Shown: piece by piece, positions 52,555 to 62,289 of the stretch
Layout: each line of letters opens with the position of its first letter
Position numbering within the stretch: the stretch's first letter is position 1
Origin: Rubrivivax sp.
Lineage (GTDB): Bacteria > Pseudomonadota > Gammaproteobacteria > Burkholderiales > Burkholderiaceae_C
Length of the DNA stretch: 64,000 nt
Assembly (NCBI GenBank): GCA_016707445.1
Contig: JADJHR010000019.1
Coordinates: 478,832 to 542,831 of the forward strand
Reading direction: 5' to 3'
Position numbers and translations under genes: made by a program
The notes under the pieces: generated by a model
Told to the model about the DNA's origin: nothing
Seen by the model: only the letters and a program-made list of their open reading frames with translations
Database searches by the model: none

Positions 52555-53849
52555 CGGCCCATCGCGTTGCCGAGCGTGGCTGCATCGTCTCCTGTGGCGC
52601 TGCGTGGGCGCGGCAGGGTGGCCGGGTCGACGGCTTGCGGCCGCACGCGCCGGCCCGGTGGCGGGCTGGCGCCCAGCAGCACCTGGTCGCCGTCGGTCAC
52701 GCCGTCGATCACCTCCACCGCCGACAGGCTGCGCAGGCCCAGCCGCACCGGCCGTGCCCGCACAACGCCGTTCTGCGCCAGCCAGACTTCGTCACGGCTG
52801 GCCTGGCCGGGCTGGGCGGTCGCGGCAGAGTTGCGCAGCACCGCCAGCGGCAGCACGCGGGCACGGTCGCGCTGCGCGGTGGTCACCTCCAGCGACAGCG
52901 TCATGTCCTCACGCAGGAACTCGGGCACCTGGGGCAGCGTGAACCGCAGTTCGATCGAGCCACGCTGCGCGTCCACACGCGGGGCGATGCGCGCCAGCGT
53001 GGCGCTGAAGCGCTGCTGCGGGAAGGCGTCGGCCAGCACGGCGGCGGTCTGGCCGGGCTGCAGCTCTTCGAGAAAACGCTCGTCGACCTGCGCCACCAGT
53101 TCCAGCGGGCTGTGCAGCGCCAGGGTCAGCAAGGCGCGCCCGGGCTGCACGATCTGCCCGGGCTCGACCTCGCGGTCCAGCACCCGCGCCGCAGCCGGTG
53201 CGCGGATCTGCGCCTGCGCCAGGCGCACGCGCGCCGCGTCGACCGCGGCCTCGGACAGCGCCTGCTGGGCCTGTGCCTGCCGGATGTCGCTGCCGCTGCT
53301 GTCCAGCCCCTGGCGTTGTGCCCGCGCGGCATCGCGCTGCGCGCGCGCTACGGTACTGGCGCGATCGGCTTCGTCCAGTCGTGCCTGGCCGAGGAAACCC
53401 TGGGCCACCAGCTCACTGGTGCGGCGCCGTTCGGCATCGGCGGCCTGCAGTTGCGCCTCGGCCTGCGCCACGCTGGCGCTGGCGGCGTCGCGCGAGCTGC
53501 CGCGCAGCCCGGCAAGGCGTGCCGCCGCCTGGCGCAAGCCGGCTTCGGCCTGGGCCAGCGCTGCACGCCACTCGTCGTCGTCCAGCGTCAGCAGCAGCTG
53601 ATCGGCCTTGACGGTGTCGCCTTCACGCACCGCCACCGTGGCGACACGGCCGGTCACCGTGCTGCCAATGTCCACGCGCGACAGCGTGGTCACGCGGCCG
53701 CTGAACTGCAGCGTGCGCACCAGTGGCTGCGTCTGCACCTGCACCGTCAACGCCGCCGGTGGGCGCAGCAGCATCCAGGCCAGCAGCGCCAGCAAGACGG
53801 TACCTGCCGCGCCGGCCAGGGCCCAGAGTTTTCGTGTCATCCGGATCAT
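52551..53849 (-). CDS. Periplasmic adaptor subunit (HlyD/MacA family) of ABC efflux system
   Basis: A 432-residue membrane-fusion protein. A single N-terminal helix ('ALAGAAGTVLLALLAWMLL') anchors it. The lipoyl half-motifs flank a long alpha-helical hairpin: 'GSTVTGRVATVAVREGDTVKADQLLLTLDD' opens it and 'IRAPAAARVLDREVEPGQIV' closes it, both only partly quoted here by their key parts. Beta-barrel and membrane-proximal domains follow. The start is taken at 53849; an ATG three codons later (53840) is equally possible. It heads the operon and is divergent from a LysR regulator 67 bases away. Confidence 0.88.
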   Translation of the reverse strand: MIRMTRKLWALAGAAGTVLLALLAWMLLRPPAALTVQVQTQPLVRTLQFSGRVTTLSRVDIGSTVTGRVATVAVREGDTVKADQLLLTLDDDEWRAALAQAEAGLRQAAARLAGLRGSSRDAASASVAQAEAQLQAADAERRRTSELVAQGFLGQARLDEADRASTVARAQRDAARAQRQGLDSSGSDIRQAQAQQALSEAAVDAARVRLAQAQIRAPAAARVLDREVEPGQIVQPGRALLTLALHSPLELVAQVDERFLEELQPGQTAAVLADAFPQQRFSATLARIAPRVDAQRGSIELRFTLPQVPEFLREDMTLSLEVTTAQRDRARVLPLAVLRNSAATAQPGQASRDEVWLAQNGVVRARPVRLGLRSLSAVEVIDGVTDGDQVLLGASPPPGRRVRPQAVDPATLPRPRSATGDDAATLGNAMGR

Positions 53850-53916
53850 TGTCGCCCGCACCCGGTGGCGGCCGTGCGCCGACCCTGCGGGGCCCTGCCG
53901 TATAGACTGGACGGCC

Positions 53917-54840
53917 GTGGAAACCAAGTGGCTGGAAGACTTCATCGCGCTGGCCGAGACGCGCAGCTTCTCGCGCGCCGCGCAGCTGCGCCACATCACG
54001 CAGCCGGCCTTCAGCCGGCGCATCCAGGCGCTGGAGCTGTGGACCGGCATCGACCTCGTCGATCGCTCGTCCTACCCGACTCGGCTGACGTCGGCCGGCG
54101 AGACCTTCCAGGCACAGGCGCTGGAGATCGTGGGCGCCCTGCAGGCCACGCGCAACCTGATGCGCAGTCACCAGGCGGCGGGCCAGGACATGATCGAGTT
54201 CGCGCTGCCGCACACGCTGGCCTTCACGTTTTTTCCGCATTGGCTGACCGGGCTGCGACCGCATTTCGGCGTCATCAAGAGCAGGCTGCACGCGCTCAAC
54301 GTGCACGACGCCGTATTGCGCCTGACCGAGGGTGGCTGCGACCTGCTGATTGCCTACCACCACGCCAGTCAGCCGCTGCAGCTCAACCCCGAGCGCTACG
54401 AGATGCTGAGCCTGGGCGCCGAAACACTGGCGCCCTACGTGCGGCCCGGCCTCGACGGCCAGCCGCTGCTGCGCCTGCCGGGGCTGCCCGAGCACCCGAA
54501 CGCCCGGCTGCCCTTTCTGAGCTATGCACCCGGCGCCTACCTGGCGCAGATGGTCGAGCTGATCCTGAAGCAGGCCGCGATCGTGCCGGCGCTCGACCCG
54601 GTGTATGAGACCGACATCGCCGAGGGTCTGAAGGCGATGGCGCTCGAAGGCCACGGCCTGGCTTTTCTGCCCGTCAGCTCGGTGCGCAAGGAGCTCAAGG
54701 GCCGGCGCCTGGTGCATGCCGCCGCGCCGGGCCAGTATCAGCTGACGATGGACGTGCGCATCTACCGCGAACGCCCCGGCCTGGCGCGTCACAGCAAGGC
54801 GCGGGCGACCGCGCTGTGGGACTTCCTGGCCAGCCGCTGA
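53917..54840 (+). CDS. LysR-family transcriptional regulator
   Basis: A 307-residue LTTR. The N-terminal HTH is 'WLEDFIALAETRSFSRAAQLRHITQPAFSRRIQALE', in short 'SFSRAAQLRHITQPAFSRRI'. The effector domain follows, with 'LPHTLAFTFFPHWLTGLRPHFGV' and 'GGCDLLIAYHH'. The sequence resembles the HypT/YjiE subgroup (hypochlorite-responsive regulators), from the 'ETKWLEDFIALAETRSFSRAA' opening and the LxPHTLA segment; that sub-assignment is tentative. GTG start at 53917. It is divergent from the efflux operon, its likely target. Confidence 0.9.
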   Translation: METKWLEDFIALAETRSFSRAAQLRHITQPAFSRRIQALELWTGIDLVDRSSYPTRLTSAGETFQAQALEIVGALQATRNLMRSHQAAGQDMIEFALPHTLAFTFFPHWLTGLRPHFGVIKSRLHALNVHDAVLRLTEGGCDLLIAYHHASQPLQLNPERYEMLSLGAETLAPYVRPGLDGQPLLRLPGLPEHPNARLPFLSYAPGAYLAQMVELILKQAAIVPALDPVYETDIAEGLKAMALEGHGLAFLPVSSVRKELKGRRLVHAAAPGQYQLTMDVRIYRERPGLARHSKARATALWDFLASR

Positions 54841-54877
54841 CACGGTCGCGGCGGGCGCGATGGGACAATCTGCCGCC

Positions 54878-55933
54878 ATGGCATCCATCCCGACCTCGCT
54901 GACGATCACCCGGCCTGACGACTGGCACCTGCACCTGCGCGACGGTGCCGCGCTGGCGGCGGTGTTGCCCTACAGCGCGGCGCAGTTCGGCCGCGCCATC
55001 GTGATGCCCAACCTGAAGCCGCCCATCACCACCGCGGCACAGGCACTGGCCTACCGCGATCGCATCCTGGCAGGGCTGCCCGAAGCCGGGCCCGGCAGCG
55101 ACTTCCAGCCGCTGATGACGCTTTACCTGACCGACAGCACCGCGCCCGACGAGGTCAGCGCCGCGCGTGCCGCCGGCGTGGTCGCGCTCAAGCTCTACCC
55201 GGCCGGCGCCACCACCAACAGCGATGCCGGCGTGACCGACATCCGCAAGACCTACCGCACGCTGGAAGCGATGCAGCGCGAAGGCCTGCTGCTGCTGGTG
55301 CATGGCGAGGTGACCGACCCGGAGGTCGACCTGTTCGACCGCGAGGCGGTGTTCATCGAGCGCGTGATGCAGCCGCTGCGGCGCGATTTCCCGGAACTGA
55401 AGGTGGTGTTCGAGCACATCACGACACTGCAGGCGGCGCAATACGTCAGCGCCTGTGATGCCCACACCGCAGCCACGATCACCGCACACCACCTGCTGTT
55501 CAACCGCAACGCACTGTTCGTCGGCGGTCTGCGGCCGCACTACTACTGCCTGCCGGTGCTCAAGCGTGAAGCGCATCGCTTGGCGTTGGTGCAGGCCGCC
55601 ACCTCAGGGTCGGCCAGGTTCTTTCTCGGCAGCGACAGCGCACCGCATGCGGCGGCGCTGAAAGAGCAGTCGGTCTGCGGCGCCGGCTGCTTCACCGCGC
55701 CGGCGGCACTGGAGCTGTATGCCGAGGCCTTCGATGCCGCCGGCGCGCTCGACAAGCTGGAAGCCTTTGCCAGTTTCAACGGGCCCGATTTCTACAGCCT
55801 GCCGCGCAACCACGGCCAGGTGCGCCTGCACCGTGAGCCCTGGACGCTGCCCGAGACGCTGCCCTTCGGCGACGCCACGATCAAGCCGCTGTGCGCCGGC
55901 GAGACGCTGAACTGGCGGCTGCAGGCCGCCTGA
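54878..55933 (+). CDS. pyrC: Dihydroorotase
   Basis: A 351-residue class II dihydroorotase of pyrimidine biosynthesis, which cyclises carbamoyl aspartate to dihydroorotate. Zinc-site residues are visible: HxH in 'DDWHLHLRDG', the carboxylated Lys in 'ALKLYPAGATTNSDAGV', His in 'LLVHGEVTDP', His in 'FEHITTLQ', and Asp in 'LGSDSAPH'. 'PHYYCLPVLKRE' is the class II substrate loop. The ATG at 54878 is favoured; the in-frame ATG at 54860 lies in the sequence GATGGGACAAT, which resembles a -10 region rather than coding sequence. Confidence 0.96.
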   Translation: MASIPTSLTITRPDDWHLHLRDGAALAAVLPYSAAQFGRAIVMPNLKPPITTAAQALAYRDRILAGLPEAGPGSDFQPLMTLYLTDSTAPDEVSAARAAGVVALKLYPAGATTNSDAGVTDIRKTYRTLEAMQREGLLLLVHGEVTDPEVDLFDREAVFIERVMQPLRRDFPELKVVFEHITTLQAAQYVSACDAHTAATITAHHLLFNRNALFVGGLRPHYYCLPVLKREAHRLALVQAATSGSARFFLGSDSAPHAAALKEQSVCGAGCFTAPAALELYAEAFDAAGALDKLEAFASFNGPDFYSLPRNHGQVRLHREPWTLPETLPFGDATIKPLCAGETLNWRLQAA

Positions 55934-56050
55934 GGCCGGCTGGTCAGACCTCAAGTCCCTTCGCCCGCCGGGTGTGCCTTGAAAATCGGCCGTTCAACCT
56001 AAGATCGCAACCGTCATCACTTCCAATGCCCGCAGCGGGCAGACACCTCC

Positions 56051-56926
56051 ATGAAGCGCATCGTGCTGTTCATCGTGACCAACCTGGCCGTGGTGCTGGT
56101 GCTGGGCATCGCGGCCAACCTGTTCGGCCTGAACCGCTTCATCTCGGCCAACGGCCTGAACCTGGGCCAGTTGCTGGGCTTTGCGCTGCTGATCGGTTTC
56201 GGCGGCGCGATCATCTCGCTGCTGATCAGCAAGCCGGTGGCCAAGTGGAGCACCGGTGCCCAGGTCATCAACGATTCACCCGACGCGACACACCGCTGGA
56301 TCGTCGGCGCGGTGCAGGGTTTCGCCACCAAGGCCGGCATCGGCATGCCGGAGGTTGCGATCTTTGAAGGTGCGCCCAACGCCTTTGCCACCGGCGCGTT
56401 CCGCAACTCGGCGCTGGTGGCGGTGTCCACCGGCCTCTTGCAGACCATGAACCGCGAAGAGGTCGAGGCCGTGATCGGCCACGAAGTGGCGCACGTGGCC
56501 AACGGCGACATGGTGACCATGACGCTGATCCAGGGCGTGATGAACACCTTCGTCGTCTTCCTGTCGCGCGTCATCGGCTACTTCGTCGACAAGGTGATCC
56601 TGCGCAACGACCGCGACGGCCCCGGCATCGGCTACTACATCACCACCATCGTGCTAGATATCGTGCTGGGCGTGCTGGCGGCGGTGATCGTGGCCTGGTT
56701 TTCGCGTCAGCGCGAATACCGTGCCGACGCCGGCGCCGCGCAGCTGATGGGGCGCAAGCAGCCGATGATCAACGCGCTGGCGCGGCTGGGCGGCATGGAC
56801 CCCGGCGAGCTGCCGAAGTCAGTGGCGGCGATGGGCATCAGCAGCAAGCCCAGCGGTCTGATGGCGCTGTTCTCGACGCACCCGCCGATCGAAGATCGCA
56901 TCCGCGCGCTGCAGTCGGCGCCGTAA
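56051..56926 (+). CDS. htpX: Membrane protease HtpX
   Basis: A 291-residue inner-membrane M48 zinc metalloprotease that degrades damaged or misassembled membrane proteins together with FtsH. Two N-terminal helices (4-26, 38-58) and two after the active site (about 160-175 and 195-215) enclose a cytosolic catalytic domain. The zinc motif HEVAH is at 144-148, and the third ligand Glu is in 'SRQREYRADAGAA'. The end 'LFSTHPPIEDRIRAL' is typical. A GGGCCC-TTCG-GGGCCC hairpin follows the stop codon. Confidence 0.96.
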   Translation: MKRIVLFIVTNLAVVLVLGIAANLFGLNRFISANGLNLGQLLGFALLIGFGGAIISLLISKPVAKWSTGAQVINDSPDATHRWIVGAVQGFATKAGIGMPEVAIFEGAPNAFATGAFRNSALVAVSTGLLQTMNREEVEAVIGHEVAHVANGDMVTMTLIQGVMNTFVVFLSRVIGYFVDKVILRNDRDGPGIGYYITTIVLDIVLGVLAAVIVAWFSRQREYRADAGAAQLMGRKQPMINALARLGGMDPGELPKSVAAMGISSKPSGLMALFSTHPPIEDRIRALQSAP

Positions 56927-56936
56927 GGTCAATCGC

Positions 56937-56952
56937 GGGCCCTTCGGGGCCC
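56937..56952 (+). terminator. Hairpin after htpX
   Basis: GGGCCC-TTCG-GGGCCC forms a perfect six-base-pair stem capped by a stable UUCG tetraloop, 11 bases after the htpX stop. The following sequence (TCGTGATTTC) has only a poor T-run, so termination may be partial. It separates htpX from rnpB. Confidence 0.55.
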
Positions 56953-56981
56953 TCGTGATTTCTGGTGGGACAATTCTCGCC

Positions 56982-57466
56982 GTGAAGCAAGCCAGACCGC
57001 CGCTGGTGCGAGCGTGGAAACACGGCACTGGAGGAAGGTCCGGACTGCACAGGACAGCGCAGGAGTTAACGACTCTCCACCGCGAGGTGAGGATCAGAGC
57101 AACAGAGACGAGTCTGGATGGGATGTCCCTGAGAAGGGGTGTTCTGCGACGCGACGGCGAACAGCCGGCGCGCGGACGGCGCAAGCCGGACGCCCGAGGC
57201 GCAGCCGAGGGAAGCAGCCACCCTGGACTGGGCTCCGCCCCGTCCAGGGTGAAACGGGCAATCTCTGCGCGCAGCAACACCAAATAGGCACATGTCGAGC
57301 GGCGCGGACGCGTCCGCGCTCAACAGAACCTCGGTCCGGGGCGAGTGTGCGGGTAGGTGGCACCGAGCCGTGGTGGCGACACCCGGCCCAGAGGAATGGC
57401 GGTCACGCCGAGCGCTCTTTCGGGAGTGCCCGGTGCACAGAATCCGGCCTATCGGCTTGCTTCACA
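56982..57466 (+). ncRNA. rnpB: RNase P RNA, bacterial type A
   Basis: The catalytic RNA of ribonuclease P, which trims the 5' leaders of tRNA precursors. The universally conserved block GGAGGAAGGTCCGGACTGCA (near 57027) and ACAGGACAGCG follow the 5' P1 strand GTGAAGCAAGCC, which pairs with GGCTTGCTTCAC at 57454-57465, fixing both ends. The conserved loop 'AGCAACACCAAATAGGC' region and the 3' 'AGAATCCGGCCTATCGG' (template for CCA recognition is normally GGT; here the P15 loop is near 57340) are recognisable. No protein-coding potential is claimed for overlapping frames. Length ~485 nt is on the long side of normal because of an extended P12-like hairpin (CCCTGGACTGGGC… region). Confidence 0.93.
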
Positions 57467-57575
57467 CTTTATGGTTGGGTTGGCCGTGTCGAGTCGTTAG
57501 ACTGCGGCCGACACGCCCCGCTTCTCTCCGTCATCTGCCTTCGGCGCTGCGCCCTGCAGCCGCCGCCCCCGCCCC

Positions 57576-58877
57576 TTGAACCCTCACGCTGCAAGCCACT
57601 GGCGCGGTCCGCGCTGGAGCCTGGCCCTGTTGCTGGCGGGCCTGAGCATGCTCGGGCCCTTTTCCATCGACACCTATCTGCCGGCTTTCACCGGCATTGC
57701 CGCTTCGCTGTCAGCCACGCCGGTGCAGATGCAGCAGACGCTGTCGGCCTACCTGTTCGGTTTTGCCGCCATGAACCTGTTCCACGGGTCGCTGGCCGAT
57801 GCCTTCGGCCGCCGGCCGGTGGTGCTGACGGGCATTGCGGTGTTCGCGCTGGCATCGGTGGGTTGTGCGATGTCGACCTCGATCGGGGCACTGATCGGCT
57901 TTCGCGCGCTGCAGGGGCTGGCCGCCGGTGCCGGCATGGTGGTGTCGCGCGTGATCGTGCGCGACCTCTTCCCGCCGGTCGAGGCGCAGCGCATGCTGTC
58001 GCAGGTGACGATCTGGTTCGGCATCGCACCAGCGGTGGCGCCGCTGTTCGGTGGCATCCTGTTTGACTGGCTGGGCTGGCATTCGATCTTCTGGCTGCTG
58101 GTGGTCATTGCCTGTGTGCTCTGGCTGGTCAACTGGCGCTGGCTGCCGGAAACGCTGGCGCCCGAAAAGGCACAGCCTTTCCATCCCGGGCCGCTGCTGC
58201 GTGGCTATGCGCAGATGGTGTCCAGCGGGCGCTTTCTGGCCTTGTCGATGGCCAGCGGCATTCCCTTCAACGGCATGTTTCTGTACGTGCTCAGCGCGCC
58301 GGTGTTCCTGGGCGAGCACCTGCAACTGGCACCGACCCAGTTCTTCTGGTTCTTTCTCTGCACCGTCAGTGGCGTGATGAGCGGCGCCTGGGCCTCGGGC
58401 CGCCTGGCCGGGCGCGTCACGCCGCGCACGCAGGTGCGCTGGGGTTACCGTGTGATGATGGGCATCGGCGTGGTCAACGTGGCGCTGACCGCGCTGTTGC
58501 CGCCGCATCCAGCCTGGGCCATCGTGCCGGTGGCGATTTATGCGGCGGGCTGGTCGATGATGACGCCCGTGGTCACGCTGCTGCTGCTCGACCTGGTGCC
58601 CGAACGGCGCGGCATGGCGTCGTCGGTGCAGTCCAGCCTGGGCAGCGTCGCCAACGGCTTGGTGGCCGGTGTGCTGGCGCCGCTGGTGATGCACTCGCCG
58701 TTGGCGCTGGCGTTGGCCTCGCTGGCGCTGGGCGCCACCGGTCTGCTGGGCTGGACCTGGGTGAAGCGCCGCCTGCCCTGGGGCCTGATCGGGCCAGATC
58801 GGTGCCTGGGGCGTCATCGGCGCACTGGCTCGGCGGGCCTGCCGCGCCGATACAGGGGTGTGGAGGCCAGACCATGA
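57576..58877 (+). CDS. Bcr/CflA-family MFS multidrug transporter
   Basis: A 12-helix major facilitator of the Bcr/CflA drug-efflux family. Family marks are the first helix with 'GPFSIDTYLPAFTGIA', the motif-A loop 'GSLADAFGRRPVVLTG', and the TM5 motif 'SRVIVRDLFPP'. The TTG at 57576 is the likely start. The last ~30 residues after 'WVKRRLPWGLIG' are Arg-rich, not conserved, and overlap the start of the next gene, so the true stop may have been lost by an indel near 58800. It follows rnpB by about 110 bases. Confidence 0.88.
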   Translation: MNPHAASHWRGPRWSLALLLAGLSMLGPFSIDTYLPAFTGIAASLSATPVQMQQTLSAYLFGFAAMNLFHGSLADAFGRRPVVLTGIAVFALASVGCAMSTSIGALIGFRALQGLAAGAGMVVSRVIVRDLFPPVEAQRMLSQVTIWFGIAPAVAPLFGGILFDWLGWHSIFWLLVVIACVLWLVNWRWLPETLAPEKAQPFHPGPLLRGYAQMVSSGRFLALSMASGIPFNGMFLYVLSAPVFLGEHLQLAPTQFFWFFLCTVSGVMSGAWASGRLAGRVTPRTQVRWGYRVMMGIGVVNVALTALLPPHPAWAIVPVAIYAAGWSMMTPVVTLLLLDLVPERRGMASSVQSSLGSVANGLVAGVLAPLVMHSPLALALASLALGATGLLGWTWVKRRLPWGLIGPDRCLGRHRRTGSAGLPRRYRGVEARP

Positions 58878-59980
58878 CCCATTCCCGTTCCCTTGGGTGG
58901 CGCGCGACGTTTTCTGCTGAATGCCTCGGCGCTGGCGGTGGCGACGGCCTTGGTGCGGTGGTCGTCACCGGCCGCTGCGTCAGATCCGGCAACCGGCAAG
59001 CCCGAAGCCAAACTCGACGCTGGGCACGGCACCAAGCCCAGGGCCGCTGGCGATGCCAGCAGCAAGGTGGCCGCCGCCGACAGCCTCGACCAGCTGCGCG
59101 AACGCCTGGCCGAGAAGCTGGGCGCCGCCAAGCCGGCACAGGCGGGTAACCCGGGTACCGTGCGCGTGACGGCCAAGCTGGAAACGGGCCGGGCTGCGAG
59201 TGACGGGCATGGCGCTGCGGCCCCCGCGCCCGCCGCCGCAGCGCGCCGGCCGTCGGCCGAGATGCTGGCGGCGGTCGAGCGCACCGCGCCAACAAGGCCA
59301 TGGCCGGCAACCGCAGCACCGGCGGCACATTGGGGCCGCAACGGCGAGTCCGGGCCGACGGTCCGGGGCGGGCTGAAACCTGAATTCAGCACCTGCGCGG
59401 TGGCCAGCGGCAAAGCCCGATCGACATCCGTGGCGGCATTGCGGTCGACCTCGAACCGGTGCAGTTCGACTACCGCGCCGGTGGCTTCAACGTGATCGAC
59501 AACGGCCACACGGTGCAGGTCAACGTGGCCTCGGGCAACACCATCCAGGTCGGCGGGCGGCGCTACGAGCTGCAGCAGTTCCACTTCCATCGCCCGTCCG
59601 AAGAGCGCATCAACGGCCGCCAGTACGACATGGACGTGCACCTGGTGCACAAGGACCCCGAGGGCCGACTGGCCGTGGTGGCGGTGCTGCTCGAGCGCGG
59701 TGCGGCGCAGAACGTGGTGCAGGCGGTCTGGAACAACCTGCCGCTGGAAAAAGGCATCGAGCAGCCGACCAGCACGGTGCTCGACCTCAACCACTTGCTG
59801 CCGCCTGACCGCGGCTACTACACCTACATGGGATCCTTGACCACGCCGCCGTGCAGCGAGGGCGTGCTGTGGATGGTGATGCGCCAGCCGGTGCCGGTGG
59901 CGCAGGGCCAGATCGACATCTTCTCGCGCCTGTACCCGATGAACGCAACGCCCGGTGAATCCGGCAAATTGGGCGCTTGA
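58874..59980 (+). pseudogene. Alpha-type carbonic anhydrase, frameshifted
   Basis: Periplasmic alpha-carbonic anhydrase sequence in several frames. The N-terminus from the ATG at 58874 shifts after a few codons into 'RRFLLNASALAVATAL' (signal peptide), then a ~100-residue Ala/Lys/Pro-rich linker. The enzyme domain begins 'AHWGRNGESGP' and 'GGLKPEFSTCA'. A missing G near 59401 breaks it, and the correct frame resumes as 'GQRQSPIDIRGGI' and 'VQFDYRAGGFNVIDNGHTV'. Zinc ligands are visible in 'QFHFHRPSEE' (two His) and 'MDVHLVHKD' (third His); 'GSLTTPPCSEGVLW' is also conserved. At least two indels separate it from a functional reading. Confidence 0.8.
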
Positions 59981-60009
59981 TTGCTAGTCGCAGTAGCCGG
60001 CTGCAAGCG

Positions 60010-60327
60010 TCAATCCGACCGGCGCCGCGTCAGCACCAGCAGTGCCGGCCATAACCACAGGCTGGCCAGCCAGCGCAGCACGCGGCCTGCGCTGAGGGGC
60101 CGCGTCTCGTGCTGCGCCACGCGCACGAACAGCACGACGGCGCCGACCAGCACATACAGCAGCAGCAGGCCGTAGATCGTGACGCGAGTGCCATAGCTGT
60201 CGCCGAACAGCGTGGCCAGTGCGCTGCCGGCCATGGCGGCGATGAAGACCGACCCGAACAGCGCCAGGCCCAGCCCGGCCAGGGCATGGCGCAGCCGCCA
60301 CAGCGGGCGCCGTCGGGCTGATTGCAA
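60010..60327 (-). CDS. Small two-helix membrane protein
   Basis: A 105-residue protein of unknown family. Two hydrophobic helices ('ALAGLGLALFGSVFIAAMAG' and 'TIYGLLLLYVLVGAVVLFV') and a shorter third ('LASLWLWPALLVL') are separated by basic loops, with Arg-rich ends, so both termini probably face the cytoplasm. Convergent with the carbonic anhydrase gene, leaving about 30 bases. Overlapping frames give Arg/Ala-rich text of low plausibility. The call rests on composition and hydrophobicity only. Confidence 0.5.
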   Translation of the reverse strand: MQSARRRPLWRLRHALAGLGLALFGSVFIAAMAGSALATLFGDSYGTRVTIYGLLLLYVLVGAVVLFVRVAQHETRPLSAGRVLRWLASLWLWPALLVLTRRRSD

Positions 60328-60800
60328 GGGCTTGGCGGACTGGCTGCGGGCCGCACCGGAAACTCATTCTGGCCCATCGACGGCCGGGGCCGCTGCGCCG
60401 CTGCGGGCTCGGCCAACAGAACGCTGCTCAACGAGCAACGCGTCCAGGAACCGACGGCGCTGAAGGACGGTAACCTGATCCGCGCACAGAACGAGGTGCT
60501 GCGCCGACAGCCGCAACAGCCCGGACCTGTTGCCGCCCGACCCGCTCAACAAAAAAAAAAAGCGCAGGTCAAAGCCGGTCGAACATCGGCAGACGGTGTC
60601 GCTGTGTGGCCGAATCGAACGCCGAGACGACCCGTGAACAGGTCTAGTTTCGTCAGCCGCAGGCTGTCGCACAGCAGAGACTGTCGCCGGGCGTCGTCGT
60701 CCGGCAACTTCCGGCGCGCAGCAGCGCGGCGCGCCGGACGCTGCGCAGGCGGAACGACAGTCCGCTTTCACCGCCTCTAGTTCAGCCACGTCGGTCGCAC
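60328..60800. other. Non-coding or decayed stretch with an 11-A homopolymer
   Basis: No recognisable gene on either strand. An 11-base A-run at 60551-60561 is exceptional in this GC-rich sequence; on the minus strand it would be a T-run, but no stem precedes it. Open frames crossing the stretch are Arg/Ala-rich shadows. Confidence 0.4.
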
Positions 60801-62170
60801 CCGCCGAGGTGTTCGGTGCTCCGCAGCCCGATCGTTGTCCAGCCGGTACGCAGACGGCGCAACAGGTGATCGGCCAACGCCAGGCTGTCCTTCAGCGCCT
60901 AACTTTCGGCGCTGCCAGCCAGCATCGACGCAGGTCTGGGCAGCAAGCAGGCGTCCACGTCCAGTCGGGCCAGCCGCAGCTTGGCGTTTCAGTCACAGGC
61001 GCGCATACTGTTCTGCAGTTCACCGCGTGCCGCCTTGGCGATGCCGCCCACCCAGTGGTGGTCGAACCCGCCGGGCACCACGCGAGCGCTTACGCTGGCG
61101 CGCGCCAAGGGCGGCGCCGGGGCGCGCATCGCACCCAGGGTGGCCTCCGTCACCGCCAGCACGTTATACGGCCGTGGCTGACAGTCGTCGCCGCTGGAAG
61201 AGCGCATGTGGATAGCCCGATCCGATCCAGACGCTCGCGGTGTTCGGCCACGGCACGCGCCAGACTGGCCGGGTAATTGGTCAGTTGCGTCAGCAGCAAG
61301 CGCCCCACGCGCGGACGCGTACCACCAGCCGCTGGTAGCTGCCGAAGTCGAGGCTGAGGTCGATGCCGGCGGCGCCATAGCGTGGGTCGATGTACATCTC
61401 GCCGAGGTCGTGCCGCAGGCCGCCGCCAGCATGGTCAGCCGCCCTCGGTAACACTGCCGCGTGCCTCGATCATCAGGGCGCCGGTCAGCGCCATGGCCTG
61501 CACCGCACGGTCGAAGGACTGGACGCGCGACGCCTGCCGCGGTCAGCACATGCTGCCACCGAGCGCAGCGGCAGGTGTGGGATGTCCAGCATCAGGGGCT
61601 GCAGGCATGCGGACGCAGCAGCGGGGCCAGGGCGGTGCTTGCGACCGACCAGCTGCCAGGTGGCCTGCAGCAGCAACCGCTTAGAGTTGACGCCGTCCTC
61701 GGCCACCGAAAACAGGTCTCCAGCGGGCTTATGCGCAACTTGCGGTCGAGCAGCTTGCGCTGCAGATCGGCCGACACCGGCTGGTCGCGCGCCCACAGTT
61801 TCAGGCCCGCCAGATCGAAGATGCCGCTTGACGCGAATTTGATGCTCTTGGTCTGGCTGATCTCAAGAATGGTGCTTTGCCAGTGCGTGGGTTGGCGCTG
61901 GCGAACGGGAGCTGCAAGGCGGTGGGCGCGGTCATGGCGAATCCTTGGGCGGCGCACGTCCGGTACTTCGTCGTTGCCAGCGTCAGCGCCTGAGGGCCGC
62001 AAAAGCGCGAACAAACTCCACCGCACGCAACCGCACCCAACCGCACGCAACCGCGGTGCGCAGAATTCCCTAGACGCGCCGCTGCAGCGCAGCAGGCGGG
62101 TTTCGGCCTGCGCCAGTAAGGCATTGCTGGCAAAATTCCACGGCCCCCAGCAACAGCACGCCGGCGTGCT
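60801..62170 (-). pseudogene. Decayed coding sequence of unknown family
   Basis: The codon bias on the minus strand suggests one or two former genes, but the frame breaks every 100-300 bases. Readable islands are 'MTAPTALQLPFASANPRTGK', 'SIKFASSGIFDLAGLKLWARD', 'PVSADLQRKLLDRKL', 'PRPYNVLAVTEATLGAMRAP' and 'FDHHWVGGIAKAARGELQN'. I could not assign these to a family. They follow an ABC permease remnant on the same strand and may have belonged to the same operon, for instance as the catabolic enzyme for the imported compound; that is speculation. Confidence 0.4.
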
Positions 62171-62289
62171 AGCTCGCTGGCCTGAAACTAGCGCGAAACA
62201 GCCAGCAGGATGGACTGTCCCAGGCCGCTTGGCGACGATCATCCGCCGACCACCGAGACGATCCGCCACAGACCGTCATTTCTACAGCC

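Noticed and set aside
52488..54608. 706-residue plus-strand open frame
   Set aside because: Opposes the adaptor gene and then runs out of frame through the LysR gene; no recognisable domain.
57014..58066. 350-residue open frame over rnpB
   Set aside because: Covers the RNase P RNA and the start of the MFS gene in another frame; the RNA explains the conservation.
60551..60561. Rho-independent terminator from the A-run (minus strand T-run)
   Set aside because: No stable stem was found directly upstream on the minus strand.
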